Positions 8,464 through 17,231 of a DNA stretch of 64,000 bases are shown piece by piece. The notes under the pieces were generated by a model that saw nothing but the letters and a program-made list of their open reading frames with translations, was not told where the DNA came from and did no database searches. Origin of the DNA: Caldilineaceae bacterium SB0661_bin_34 (GTDB taxonomy: Bacteria > Chloroflexota > Anaerolineae > Caldilineales > Caldilineaceae); contig VXMJ01000071.1 of NCBI GenBank assembly GCA_009841145.1, positions 1-64,000 on the forward strand. The letters are read 5' to 3'. The position numbers and the translations under genes were made by a program. Position 1 is the first letter of the stretch, and each line of letters starts with the position of its first letter.

Positions 8464-10185
8464 ATGCCAGTCCGGCGCATTCTGCCCACCGAAGAAATTC
8501 CGGTCCAGGTACGCGACCGAACCGAGGAGTGGCGTCGGCAGCGGTTGGATTTTGATCCGGCCGAACACGCGTCTGCCCTTGTCTACATCTTCAGTGCGAT
8601 TGGGCAGGTCAAGGAAGACGACTGGGACGACCAGTCCTCGCTGCGGTTTATTTTGAGCCAAGTGCCCAAGGACGGTTCCGGATTCTATTCCAAGTCGAAT
8701 CTGGTTGCCGGCTACCGGTGGATGGTGGAGCAGGGGGACCTGGACGAGGATCCCGACCTCCTGCGCCGGATTCGCATGAAGCCGATGCGCACGGCCAGCG
8801 GAGTGGCGCCCGTAACCGTCCTGACGGCTCCCGCCGGTTGTCCCTCCGCCTGCATCTTCTGCCCCGACGACGTGCGGATGCCCAAGAGCTACATCCACGA
8901 CGAGCCGGGGTGCCAACGGGCCGAACAGGACGGCTTTGACCCCTTTCGCCAGACACTGGGCCGCATCCAGGGGTTTGAAAGCATTGGCCACACGGCCGAC
9001 AAGGTTGAACTGCTGATCCTGGGCGGCACCTGGAGCGCCTATTCGCGCGAATACCGCAACTGGTACGTTCAGCGGTGCCTGGACGCCATGAACTGTGGCG
9101 ACGGGTCGCACCATGCCCAAAGCCCATCCCTGGCCGTGGCGCTCGAACGTAACGTCTCCGCGCGGCACCGCAACGTCGGGCTGGTCGTCGAGACCCGACC
9201 GGACTGGATCACCCCGGACGAAATCCGCCATTTGCGCTCCCTGGGAGTCACAAAGGTCCAGATTGGGGTCCAGAGCCTCGACGACCGCATTCTCGAACTC
9301 AACAACCGGGGCCATACTGTGGCGGAAGTGCGCAGGGCCCTGGACCTGTTGCGGACTGCCGGATTCAAGTTGCATCTGCACTGGATGCCCAACCTGCACG
9401 GAGCCACGCCGGAATCCGATCGGCGCGACTTCCGCCGCTTCTTCAGCGACCGGTCCATATGTCCGGACGAGATGAAAATCTATCCCTGCTCGCTGATCGC
9501 GGGCACGGAACTCCACCGACTGTGGCAGCAGGGGCTATACCGTCCCTACACCGAAACGGAACTGGTGGATCTGCTGGCGGATGTCAAGCCGACCATCCCG
9601 CCCTATACGCGCATCAACCGACTGTTCAGGGATATTCCGGCACACCACATCCAAGCGGGAGTCCGAACCAGCAACCTGCGCGAAGTGGTGCAGCGCGAAC
9701 TGGCGCGGCGTGGCACCCCGTGCGGCTGTATCCGCTGCCGCGAAATCAGCCAGGCGCAAGTGGACCCGGATCGGCTGTCCATCGAGACCACACGGTACCG
9801 GACAACGCTTACGGAAGAGTTTTTCATTGCCTGCACCACGCCGGACCCGGAACCGGACCGCAGCGCCAGGCTGGTCGGTTTCCTGCGGCTCAGCCACATC
9901 CGGGAACCCGGCACGGGCAGCCATGCATTTCTGGACGAACTTTGCGGCGCCGCCATGATCAGGGAGGTCCACGTCTACGGAATGGCCCAGGGGCTCGGCC
10001 GGGGCCGGGCGGGAGCCGCCCAGCACGCCGGTGTCGGCCACCGCCTCCTGAACGAGGCTGCGCGCCTCAGCGCGGATTGCGGTTTCGACCGGCAGAGCGT
10101 GATCGCGGCCACCGGAACCCGTGGGTACTACGCGGCACGGGGATTCCGCCAAGGCGAACTGTACATGCACCGCGATCTGAACTGA
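8464..10185 (+). CDS. elp3: Elp3-type tRNA uridine(34) carboxymethyl synthase (radical SAM-GNAT)
   Basis: The 573-residue protein has the full Elp3 layout. A radical SAM core holds the Fe-S cysteines C126, C130 and C133 (APAGCPSACIFCPDD), followed by PKSY...EPGCQRA and the FDP motif. A C-terminal GNAT acetyltransferase domain follows (VHVYGMAQGLG, QHAGVGHRLL, GTRGYYAARGFRQG). Elp3 uses SAM radical chemistry and acetyl-CoA to add a carboxymethyl group to C5 of wobble uridine in tRNA; single-subunit bacterial and archaeal versions are known, including from Chloroflexota (Dehalococcoides). The tRNA-binding basic N-terminus is present (MPVRRILPTEE). It stands alone as a catalytic subunit, with no Elongator partners, and diverges from a Trm9-like gene. 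Confidence 0.92.
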   Translation: MPVRRILPTEEIPVQVRDRTEEWRRQRLDFDPAEHASALVYIFSAIGQVKEDDWDDQSSLRFILSQVPKDGSGFYSKSNLVAGYRWMVEQGDLDEDPDLLRRIRMKPMRTASGVAPVTVLTAPAGCPSACIFCPDDVRMPKSYIHDEPGCQRAEQDGFDPFRQTLGRIQGFESIGHTADKVELLILGGTWSAYSREYRNWYVQRCLDAMNCGDGSHHAQSPSLAVALERNVSARHRNVGLVVETRPDWITPDEIRHLRSLGVTKVQIGVQSLDDRILELNNRGHTVAEVRRALDLLRTAGFKLHLHWMPNLHGATPESDRRDFRRFFSDRSICPDEMKIYPCSLIAGTELHRLWQQGLYRPYTETELVDLLADVKPTIPPYTRINRLFRDIPAHHIQAGVRTSNLREVVQRELARRGTPCGCIRCREISQAQVDPDRLSIETTRYRTTLTEEFFIACTTPDPEPDRSARLVGFLRLSHIREPGTGSHAFLDELCGAAMIREVHVYGMAQGLGRGRAGAAQHAGVGHRLLNEAARLSADCGFDRQSVIAATGTRGYYAARGFRQGELYMHRDLN

Positions 10186-10231
10186 CGGCAGCCAGTCCGG
10201 ACCTATTGCCCGACCCTTCGACGCCTGCCTC

Positions 10232-11032
10232 GTGACCCGTCCGACACAGTTGCCGCGCCCCGACCTGGTGGCCGTCATCCTGACATTGGACGAGGCGCCC
10301 GAGATTGCGGCCTGCATCCGTTCACTCGCGGCGTGGTGTCCTCGGATTCTGGTACTCGACTCCGGCAGCCGGGACGGCACGGTGGCGATAGCCGGTGCCA
10401 TGGGGGCCGGTGTCTGTGCACGTCCCTTCGACGACTACGCGAGCCAGCGCCAGGCCGCCCTGGACATGGTCGCCGCGGAATGGGTGTTGTTCGTGGATGC
10501 CGATGAAAGGGTCCCGCGTGCACTGGGCGAGGAAATTCTGGCCGTCGTTCGGGACGGTTGCAATGAGGATGACCTGGCCGCGGCGCGGATCCCTCGCTCC
10601 AACATCATCATGGAGCACACCATGCAGGCCGGCGGTTTCCATCCCGACTTCCAACTCCGGCTACTGCGCAGGGGTCGGGCCTCCTACAAGGAAGCCGCCA
10701 GGGTCCACGAGGAGGCTCGGGTGGACGGGCGGGTGGTGTCGCTGGCCGAACCCCTGCTCCACTACAACTACGCCAGCTGGCAGGAATTCCATAGTCGGCA
10801 GCGTGCCTACATCCGACTGGCCGCCTTGGATGCGGAACCGCCCCCCGGCCTGCCGCTGCTGCGCATCCTCAGCCGGGGCTGGCATACGTTTCGCTGGCGG
10901 TTTGTTCACCTGGAGGGTTGGAGGGACGGCCCATTGGGGTTGTGGTTGGCCCTGTGGCTTGCTTGGTACTACGGATGCCTGCCGGTGCTGCTCGCCCTGC
11001 TCCGGCCCGCCCGCGAGACTCCTCCGGCTTGA
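10232..11032 (+). CDS. Family 2 glycosyltransferase, WaaE/KdtX-like
   Basis: The 266-residue protein starts at a GTG 46 bases after elp3. It shows LVAVILTLDEAPEIAACI (a strand-loop typical of the WaaE/KdtX group, which has 'TLDE' or 'TLNE'), LDSGSRDGT, and the metal site WVLFVDADERVP. The conserved EEARVDGRV and LLHYNYASWQEFHSRQ stretch is also seen in this group. C-terminal hydrophobic segments (about 230-255) suggest membrane association. It probably adds a sugar to a cell-envelope glycolipid or polysaccharide. Donor and acceptor are unknown. Confidence 0.82.
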   Translation: MTRPTQLPRPDLVAVILTLDEAPEIAACIRSLAAWCPRILVLDSGSRDGTVAIAGAMGAGVCARPFDDYASQRQAALDMVAAEWVLFVDADERVPRALGEEILAVVRDGCNEDDLAAARIPRSNIIMEHTMQAGGFHPDFQLRLLRRGRASYKEAARVHEEARVDGRVVSLAEPLLHYNYASWQEFHSRQRAYIRLAALDAEPPPGLPLLRILSRGWHTFRWRFVHLEGWRDGPLGLWLALWLAWYYGCLPVLLALLRPARETPPA

Positions 11033-11273
11033 ATGGGACGGGTCGGTTGTGCCGTATTCCGTTTGGCACTCAGTAGAACCAGGCTTGTCCACTCTTGTTC
11101 ACGGGTCCTTGAGGTTCCCAACGGGATCGCCTCTCGCCGTGCAGCTTCCCCTGTGCCACGGGACGGCCGGTGGCGGTGGCTATGTCCGCTCTTGATCCGA
11201 CAGGCAGACTGTACCAAAGCTTGCTTCTACTCACTGCGTCCCGTTTCCACCACACACGAGACCCATTCGCCGT

Positions 11274-12011
11274 ATGGCTCACATTCTGATTATCGAAGAC
11301 GAACCCGACCTGCTGCACACCTGGGCCTACTACCTGGAACAGGGCGGCCACAGGGTCACGGCCGTCATGGACGGAGCCACCGCCAACGACATGGCGCGCG
11401 ACGTCAGTCCCGACCTCATTATTCTGGACCTGCACCTCGTACACAACCAGGAGAACGAACCGGTGCGCGGCATGGACATCCTACGGGAACTGAGAGCCGT
11501 CTCCAACGTGCCCGTTCTGATTGTCACGGGCAACTTCACGGACCAGCTGGACCGGGTCCTGGGATTTCGCCTGGGTGCCGACGACTACCTGATCAAGGGC
11601 AACTTCGGCGTGCAGGAACTCATCGCCCGCGTGGAATATCAGCTGGCCCGACACAGCGCCAACCGGCGCGACGCCGAACCGCAAGCCGCGGAACACGACC
11701 ACAGCGTCCTGGCCGCGGGCAACCTGAAGCTGGACCGTGATCGGCAAATCGTGACCCGTGGCAATCGGCAAATCGACCTGTCGCCCCAAGAATTCAAGGT
11801 GCTGCTTTGCCTGATGCTGAATCGGCGCCGCAACATGACCTTTGTCGCCATCTGGCGCCACTGCTGGGGGGATTCCACCGCGGACATGGCCTCCATCCGC
11901 AACAACATCCGGATCCAGGTTTCCGGAATTCGACGCAAGCTGCACGACACCCGTGCCGCCAACCCGTTGATCGTCAGCATCCGCGGTGTGGGCTACTGCT
12001 TCCGCGGTTGA
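11274..12011 (+). CDS. OmpR/PhoB-type response regulator
   Basis: The 245-residue protein has a receiver domain (residues 1-125) with the acidic pair E8/D9, phospho-acceptor D52 in LIILDLHL, T85 and K108, and a winged-helix DNA-binding domain (about 148-245) with the SPQEFKVLLCLMLN start and the GVGYCFRG end typical of OmpR proteins. About nine extra residues follow the phospho-acceptor (HNQENEPVRG), which is unusual for a receiver. It is 18 bases upstream of the histidine kinase and surely forms a pair with it. The target genes are unknown. The pst phosphate operon begins only about 4 kb away, so a PhoB-like role is possible but not shown. Confidence 0.9.
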   Translation: MAHILIIEDEPDLLHTWAYYLEQGGHRVTAVMDGATANDMARDVSPDLIILDLHLVHNQENEPVRGMDILRELRAVSNVPVLIVTGNFTDQLDRVLGFRLGADDYLIKGNFGVQELIARVEYQLARHSANRRDAEPQAAEHDHSVLAAGNLKLDRDRQIVTRGNRQIDLSPQEFKVLLCLMLNRRRNMTFVAIWRHCWGDSTADMASIRNNIRIQVSGIRRKLHDTRAANPLIVSIRGVGYCFRG

Positions 12012-12029
12012 CAGCAGACGACCGGCCAC

Positions 12030-13517
12030 GTGGGCTATTCCTTCGCTTCGCGACTGCTCCGATACGGCACCGCGGTCGCCGCCGTTCTTTGGACAGTCTG
12101 GTTCCTGATTGCCAGCCCGGCCATTCCGTCGCCGGAGTTCTTTGCGTCCCTGGCCCTGGCCCTGGTGCCCACCGTGGCCGCCTGGCTGACCGCCCGGACC
12201 TACCAGCGGGAACTCTGGTTCCAAGCCGGCAAGCGACTGGCGGAACGTTCCGGGGAGACGGGCACAAAGGATCGGCCGCTGACGGATCCGCTGCGGCCGT
12301 CTTGGCTGCAGCGCCAGATGGAGGAAATTTTGGCTGACGCAGCTGTCGGTGAAACGGTGCTGCAAGATCAGAACCGGGCTTTGGCACACATGCTGGACAT
12401 CCTGGCCAACGGTTTGGTCACGGCATCGCCCAGCGGATTGGTCCACGACGTCAGCCCGGGAGCCGCCCGGTTCTGGAATGTAGCCGCGACCTGGAGACAA
12501 CAGCTTCTGCACGTTGATGCCGTGTTTCACCGGCGGCCGGCGGTATACGACTCCTGGCGGGAGTCCGTGCAGTCCCGGATGCCGCTGGCAGTCAACTGCG
12601 AGTTCGATGACAGCAAGGAATCGCTTCTGGTGATTCACCAACCGGTCATCGGACGGGACGGAGAACGACTCTGGCACACGGCCTGCCTCGACACCAGCGA
12701 GCTAACACGCAGCCGCATGATCCGCAGGGACTTTATCGGCAACCTGTCCCACGAAATGCGCAACGCGCTGGCCAAGATGCGGGCCAACGTTGAGATGATC
12801 GAGGCGACACGGCACGGGGTCGAACCACTCGGAATCGCAGGCGGGCGTACGTCGCCCGAGAACAGGTTGTTGGCCACCATCGGCGAGATGCATGCACTGC
12901 AGGAAGGTCTCATGGACCTGTACATGATCGAGACCGGCCTCAACCCGGTGTCTCCCAGCTCCACGCACCTGCCCACGTTCCTCGCCGACTTCTGCGACAG
13001 TGCCGAAGCGGAAATCCTGGCCAGCGACCTTGTGCTGCGCCTGGATCGGGTGGCAGACCTGAGTCTGCCTGTCGATCAGCCAAAGATTTCACGGGTCCTC
13101 ACCAACCTGGTGCACAACGCGATTAAGTTCACACCGTCCGGCGGCACCGTCAGCATTGCGGCCGAAACCGGACCGCTGCCGCATGCGGATCCCACCTTCC
13201 AGATGGGTTTGCCGTCCAGCCTGTCGGGAGCCGAACGGGCCCGGCTGGCTCCGGTTCGCATGGTCATGATCCGGGTTCGGGACTCCGGACCCGGCATTCC
13301 CCTGATATCCATCGCCCGGGTGTTCGAACGGCTCAATCAGCTTGAGGACGGCCAGGAGCCCACAGGCACGGGCCTGGGTCTGTCGCTCGCCTGGCACACG
13401 ATGCGCGCCCACGGCGGCCTGATATGGGGGCAGAACAACCAGCCAGGACCCGGCATCACCTTTACCATCGCCCTGCCCCTGCCGGACACGGACGGCGCGG
13501 CTACACGGTCAAATTGA
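12030..13517 (+). CDS. Sensor histidine kinase
   Basis: The 495-residue kinase starts at GTG and has two N-terminal membrane helices (about 12-30 and 36-56) with almost no periplasmic loop, so it probably senses a membrane or cytoplasmic cue. A PAS-like region (about 115-225) precedes the HisKA domain with phospho-acceptor H241 in NLSHEMRNAL, and the ATPase domain shows an N box (TNLVHNAIKF), a G1 box (DSGPGIP) and a G2 box (GTGLGLSLA). A two-helix sensor without an extracellular domain resembles PhoR-type kinases, but this is a weak argument. Its 3' end overlaps the convergent PAP2-like gene by 17 bases. Confidence 0.9.
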   Translation: MGYSFASRLLRYGTAVAAVLWTVWFLIASPAIPSPEFFASLALALVPTVAAWLTARTYQRELWFQAGKRLAERSGETGTKDRPLTDPLRPSWLQRQMEEILADAAVGETVLQDQNRALAHMLDILANGLVTASPSGLVHDVSPGAARFWNVAATWRQQLLHVDAVFHRRPAVYDSWRESVQSRMPLAVNCEFDDSKESLLVIHQPVIGRDGERLWHTACLDTSELTRSRMIRRDFIGNLSHEMRNALAKMRANVEMIEATRHGVEPLGIAGGRTSPENRLLATIGEMHALQEGLMDLYMIETGLNPVSPSSTHLPTFLADFCDSAEAEILASDLVLRLDRVADLSLPVDQPKISRVLTNLVHNAIKFTPSGGTVSIAAETGPLPHADPTFQMGLPSSLSGAERARLAPVRMVMIRVRDSGPGIPLISIARVFERLNQLEDGQEPTGTGLGLSLAWHTMRAHGGLIWGQNNQPGPGITFTIALPLPDTDGAATRSN

Positions 13518-14172
13518 GCGGGTTGGCGGACATCAGCCACATGAACAGAAACACCATCGACACCCCGATCAGAATCCCTACCAGGGTTTGACCCAGATCG
13601 TGGAAGCGCAGGTGCAGACGCGCCCACACAACCAACGGCAGCAACAGCAAAAGCGGCAGGTAGGCGGGACCCACATCCAGCAGAAAATAAAGGGCCGAAA
13701 GGACCAACGACACCGCCAGCGAATGGAGGCTGACCTTCCACCGGATGGTGATGGCCCAGAACACGGCAAAACAGGCGGCGGCGGCGACATCGGTATAGAC
13801 GTGGGATCCGAGGCCCTTCCACCGCCACATGACGAGGCCAACCACGGCCACCCCCGCGATGGTCATGCCCAGCGGCAACACCCGGTCCGCCCTGCGGTTC
13901 AGTTCAAGGTCAAGCTCCTTGCCCTGAATCCGCAGAATGGTCCAATAGGCGGAGAACAGGGCTGCCAGCGCCCCCAGGTGAATCCCGGCAAACACGAGAC
14001 TGGGGCCGTCCCGCGCCAGGGACCACGGCAGGAAGAACACCAGGGACATCAAAATCAACGGGTTCAGGGCATAGGACACCGCCCAGGCCAGCGTGTCCTG
14101 CCAGGTGTGGCTGTCCGGAGCGACCGTCGGCGGCGTCACAGCGGCCGCGGACGGTCTCGAATTAGGAGCCAT
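13501..14172 (-). CDS. PAP2-like polytopic membrane protein
   Basis: The 223-residue protein has about six hydrophobic helices. The second half carries the remains of the type 2 phosphatidic acid phosphatase signature: KVSLHSLAVS (SGH-like position) and WARLHLRFHDLGQTLVGI, where the His matches the catalytic His of motif 3. The first motif (KxxxxxxRP) is only partly visible as NRRADRVLPL. It could dephosphorylate a lipid phosphate or isoprenyl phosphate, or be an inactive relative. The ATG at 14172 overlaps the stop of the aldo/keto reductase by 11 bases, which argues for translational coupling and for this start over the upstream in-frame codon. Confidence 0.6.
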   Translation of the reverse strand: MAPNSRPSAAAVTPPTVAPDSHTWQDTLAWAVSYALNPLILMSLVFFLPWSLARDGPSLVFAGIHLGALAALFSAYWTILRIQGKELDLELNRRADRVLPLGMTIAGVAVVGLVMWRWKGLGSHVYTDVAAAACFAVFWAITIRWKVSLHSLAVSLVLSALYFLLDVGPAYLPLLLLLPLVVWARLHLRFHDLGQTLVGILIGVSMVFLFMWLMSANPLNLTV

Positions 14173-15172
14173 GGCCCACCGCTGCGGCCCTGCGTTCGCG
14201 CATGCCGGCTTCCATGGACTTGGGGTAGCGGGACCGAAGCCGGGAAATCTTGTCCAATCGCGCTTGGCTCTCGGCATCAAGATCAAGGTCCAAGGATCCC
14301 ACCGAGTCCTCAAACTGGCCCAAGGTGCGGCATCCCACCACGCAACTGGCCACAGCCGGCTGCAACATGGCCCACCTCAAGGCAACCCTGGCCGGTGTTG
14401 CGCCGATCAACGCGGCCACGTCGCACAACGCTTCCAGGATCTGATCGGCTTCGGCCGCGAAGTAGACGGAGGGAAAGGCCCATCCGTCCGCGGATCGGGT
14501 CCCTTCAAGCGAGCGCTGGCCCGCTCGGTACTTGCCTGTGAGAAATCCCCCCGCCAACGGCGACCAGGTCACGATGCCCACGTCCTGGGCCAAGCAGGCG
14601 GGGACCAGTTCCTCCTCGATGTCGCGGACCACCAAGCTGTATTGCAGCTGGTTGGCTTGGAACCGCTGCCATCCGTAGCGCGCACTCAGGCCCAAGGCGG
14701 CGGTCATGCGCCAAGCCTCGTAGTTGCTGCAGGCGATGTAGCGCACCTTGCCCTGCCAAACCAGATCGTCCAGGGCCGACAACATTTCCTCAAGCGGTGT
14801 CTCTTCGTCCACATGGTGGATGTAGAGCAGATCGATCCAATCGGTCCGTAGTCGGCCGAGACTGGCCTCCACACTTTGCAGGATGTGCCGGCGCGACATG
14901 CCGGAATCGTTGATTCCGGGCCCCATGGGATTGAAGAACTTGGTGGCGACCACCAAGTCCTGCCGCCGCGTGCCCAAGAGCTCCCCCAGCATCGACTCGG
15001 AGCGGGAATCGGCATAGCTGTTGGCCGTGTCCAGGAAGTTGACGCCGCACGCGAGCGCGGCGTCCAGGATTGATGTTGCCTCCGCGTGATCCGTGGACTG
15101 GCCGAAGGTCATGGTGCCCAAGCAAAGTTCCGACACCTGGAGCCCGGAAGCTCCAAGCCGGTTGTAATTCAT
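14162..15172 (-). CDS. Aldo/keto reductase
   Basis: The 336-residue TIM-barrel oxidoreductase of the YghZ/Tas-like group shows SELCLGTMTFG at the start, the FLDTANSYADSRSE stretch with catalytic Asp and Tyr, a catalytic Lys in VVATKFFNPMG, and DWIDLLYIHHVDEETPLEE with the His. The C-terminal NADPH-binding loop is visible as VVGCRTLGQFEDSVG. These enzymes reduce sugar aldehydes, ketones or related carbonyls. The gene starts within the ATGA overlap with the upstream COG4091 dehydrogenase and overlaps the PAP2-like gene downstream, so the three form one transcription unit. The physiological substrate is unknown. Confidence 0.88.
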   Translation of the reverse strand: MNYNRLGASGLQVSELCLGTMTFGQSTDHAEATSILDAALACGVNFLDTANSYADSRSESMLGELLGTRRQDLVVATKFFNPMGPGINDSGMSRRHILQSVEASLGRLRTDWIDLLYIHHVDEETPLEEMLSALDDLVWQGKVRYIACSNYEAWRMTAALGLSARYGWQRFQANQLQYSLVVRDIEEELVPACLAQDVGIVTWSPLAGGFLTGKYRAGQRSLEGTRSADGWAFPSVYFAAEADQILEALCDVAALIGATPARVALRWAMLQPAVASCVVGCRTLGQFEDSVGSLDLDLDAESQARLDKISRLRSRYPKSMEAGMRERRAAAVGHGS

Positions 15173-16548
15173 GTCCTACTCCCCTGGAGGCCGGATCGCC
15201 GGTCCTGTTCGGCACGCAGGCGGTGCAACAGCGTGGGCGGCGGCATGTCGACGTCCTGTCTGGCAATTGCGGCACCCTGGGCCACCGGCCGCCGCAGCCG
15301 CGCCCCGGCGCACAAGCCCAGGGGCAAGAGCCCTTGAGCGGCAGCCACGTCGGCTCTTTCGCTGAGGCCCACCACTGTGTATCCGCCACCGCCGTCCAGT
15401 TCGGTTCCCGCCTTGAGATCGGTCTTGGCCACCGTGATCACGTCGGCCACAGGCAGCGGGGCCGGCTTGCCCGTTGCTTCACCCATCAACACGGCACGCA
15501 TGATGGTCAGGGGCGCGGTCACGGCCACGAGGTGATACGGACGCCATAGCAGAAAGGTGTCGCCGTTCCCGCCGCAGAAGCCCATGTAATCCAGCAGGTC
15601 CTCCTGCACATAGGCATGCTCTGCGCGAAAGACGGCAAACACGCCCATGCCCAAGCCGTTGGTCAAGGGTACGCCAGTCTCCGGATCCACGGAGTTGGCC
15701 AGTTCCACCACCCCCTCGCGGCCCAGTATCCCACCCCCTGCGCGTCCGCAGTACACGGCGGGGATCTGTTCCCGGTTGACGGACCGTTCATGCATACCGC
15801 GCACATCGGGCACCAGTCCTGTCATGTTGGCCAGCGCAGTCATCTCGACCTGGGCCTTGGTACCATCCCTGAACGAGTTGTACATGCGCGTGTTGATGGT
15901 CCGCCGCGCCATTTGCTCGTCGGTAAACCCAAACCGCTCCTGGACCGTGTCCGGGGTGCCCGCCCGGTCGGCGGCGTGCATGATGGTCCCGCGCCCGGCG
16001 GCCACGACTTCGAATCCCAACAGGCGCGCCCAGTTGACCAGATTCATGATGGCACCCGGCTGGTCACCGTCCACCAGCGTGTACACCAGGCCCTTGGAGT
16101 CGGCACGTCGGCGCAATATGGACCCTATGGTCGTGTCCGCTTCCACATTCACCATCACCACGTGCTTACCATGCTCGATGGCCGTGGTGGCGATCAGGGC
16201 ACCGGCCAAGGGGGAACCGGTGGCGTCCACCACCAGCTCGATGAGTTCGCTCCTGGCAAGCTCCGCGCCGTCGGCCAGCACACAAGGATGTCCGTTGCGG
16301 ATACAGTCGTCCACGGCGGAGGCGCTCTCAACCTCCTGCACCGCTTGTTCGGGCACCCCGGCTGCCGTCCAGGCATGCCGCGCGTGGTCGGGATCCACGT
16401 CGGCTACGCCACCCACATTGATGCCGTCAATGGACGCTAACTGGACCGCCAATCCAGTGCCGAACTTGCCAGCGCCCACGATCCCGATCTGAACAGGGCC
16501 GTCGTTGAACAAACGGCCTCGCAGCAGATTTTGGAGCAGTGTGTACAT
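15169..16548 (-). CDS. COG4091-type NAD(P)-dependent dehydrogenase with C-terminal SAF domain
   Basis: The 459-residue protein has a Rossmann nucleotide site VQIGIVGAGKFGTG (about 19-32), a homoserine-dehydrogenase-like core (VVDATGSPLAG, HGKHVVMVNVEADTTIG, LVYTLVDGDQPGAIM) and a C-terminal SAF domain (about 370-440) of the type seen in sialic acid synthase and antifreeze proteins. This matches the predicted 'homoserine dehydrogenase with SAF domain' group. Members are often found in pathways for unusual sugar acids. True homoserine dehydrogenase activity is doubtful because no threonine-pathway genes are near. The ATGA overlap with the aldo/keto reductase points to consecutive or linked redox steps. 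Confidence 0.78.
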   Translation of the reverse strand: MYTLLQNLLRGRLFNDGPVQIGIVGAGKFGTGLAVQLASIDGINVGGVADVDPDHARHAWTAAGVPEQAVQEVESASAVDDCIRNGHPCVLADGAELARSELIELVVDATGSPLAGALIATTAIEHGKHVVMVNVEADTTIGSILRRRADSKGLVYTLVDGDQPGAIMNLVNWARLLGFEVVAAGRGTIMHAADRAGTPDTVQERFGFTDEQMARRTINTRMYNSFRDGTKAQVEMTALANMTGLVPDVRGMHERSVNREQIPAVYCGRAGGGILGREGVVELANSVDPETGVPLTNGLGMGVFAVFRAEHAYVQEDLLDYMGFCGGNGDTFLLWRPYHLVAVTAPLTIMRAVLMGEATGKPAPLPVADVITVAKTDLKAGTELDGGGGYTVVGLSERADVAAAQGLLPLGLCAGARLRRPVAQGAAIARQDVDMPPPTLLHRLRAEQDRRSGLQGSRT

Positions 16549-16759
16549 CAGGTCGGCTCAGGTCCCGCGCAAGGGCTGTCGCCCGATATCCAGAGCAGAA
16601 CTCCTCGGTGCCAGCCCCACGTCAGCAAAGCCAGGCACGCCCTGGGCCAAGCGACACGGTGGCCGCCCGGCGCGTTTCGGGTTTCTGCGGCGGGCCGTGC
16701 GCCATTCTACCTGAGCAGGGACCGGCCGCCATCGTTCCGCCGATGGATGTGCGACGGGA

Positions 16760-17194
16760 TCAGGGTTGGGCCTGTTCCCACAACTCGTCCAGCCGATCCA
16801 CCAGTTCGCGCCGGATCCGGTCCCGGGTCCGGCGGAAGGCATTGCGCTTGGCATCGCCGGCTCCGATTGCATGGGAAGGATCGGGCAGGGGATAGTGCAC
16901 CACCGCGCCTTCTCCCAGCCACACCGGACACTTCTGCGCAGCATTGTCGCAGACGGTCACCACCAAATCTGGTCCGGCATCCCTGAATTCGTCCAGGTGC
17001 TTGGAACGGAGTGTACTGGTTGGCACACCGCTTTCTTGCAGGACCGCCCGGGCCTGCGGGTGCACTCCCGCCGAGGATGGCGCCACCCCCGCGGACACGG
17101 CTTGCCACTCCCCGGGACGAACATGGTTGGTCAAGGCTTCCGCCAACTGGCTGCGCGCCGAATTGCCGGTGCAGATGAACAGAACGGTCTTCAC
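16760..17194 (-). CDS. arsC: Thioredoxin-coupled arsenate reductase (LMW-PTPase fold)
   Basis: The 144-residue protein has the CX5R loop of low-molecular-weight tyrosine phosphatases (C8 TGNSAR) and a second pair, C82 and C89 (VCDNAAQKCP), spaced and numbered as in Staphylococcus pI258 ArsC, where they relay the disulfide to thioredoxin. The general acid region LPDPSHAIG is present. It should reduce arsenate to arsenite in the cytoplasm. It is the last gene of the phosphate uptake operon, 37 bases after phoU, which makes sense because Pst systems also import arsenate. No arsenite exporter is visible in the window. Confidence 0.85.
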   Translation of the reverse strand: MKTVLFICTGNSARSQLAEALTNHVRPGEWQAVSAGVAPSSAGVHPQARAVLQESGVPTSTLRSKHLDEFRDAGPDLVVTVCDNAAQKCPVWLGEGAVVHYPLPDPSHAIGAGDAKRNAFRRTRDRIRRELVDRLDELWEQAQP

Positions 17195-17231
17195 GCGCAG
17201 ACTCCGGGTTTGCGGGATCGGGAATCGCCGG

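Noticed and set aside
8353-9516. 387-codon minus-strand open frame
   Set aside because: Antisense to elp3, which has the full radical SAM motif set.
11274-13517. Naming the two-component pair phoB/phoR
   Set aside because: It lies about 4 kb beyond the end of the pst operon, with unrelated genes between, and the kinase and regulator have no feature specific to Pho control.
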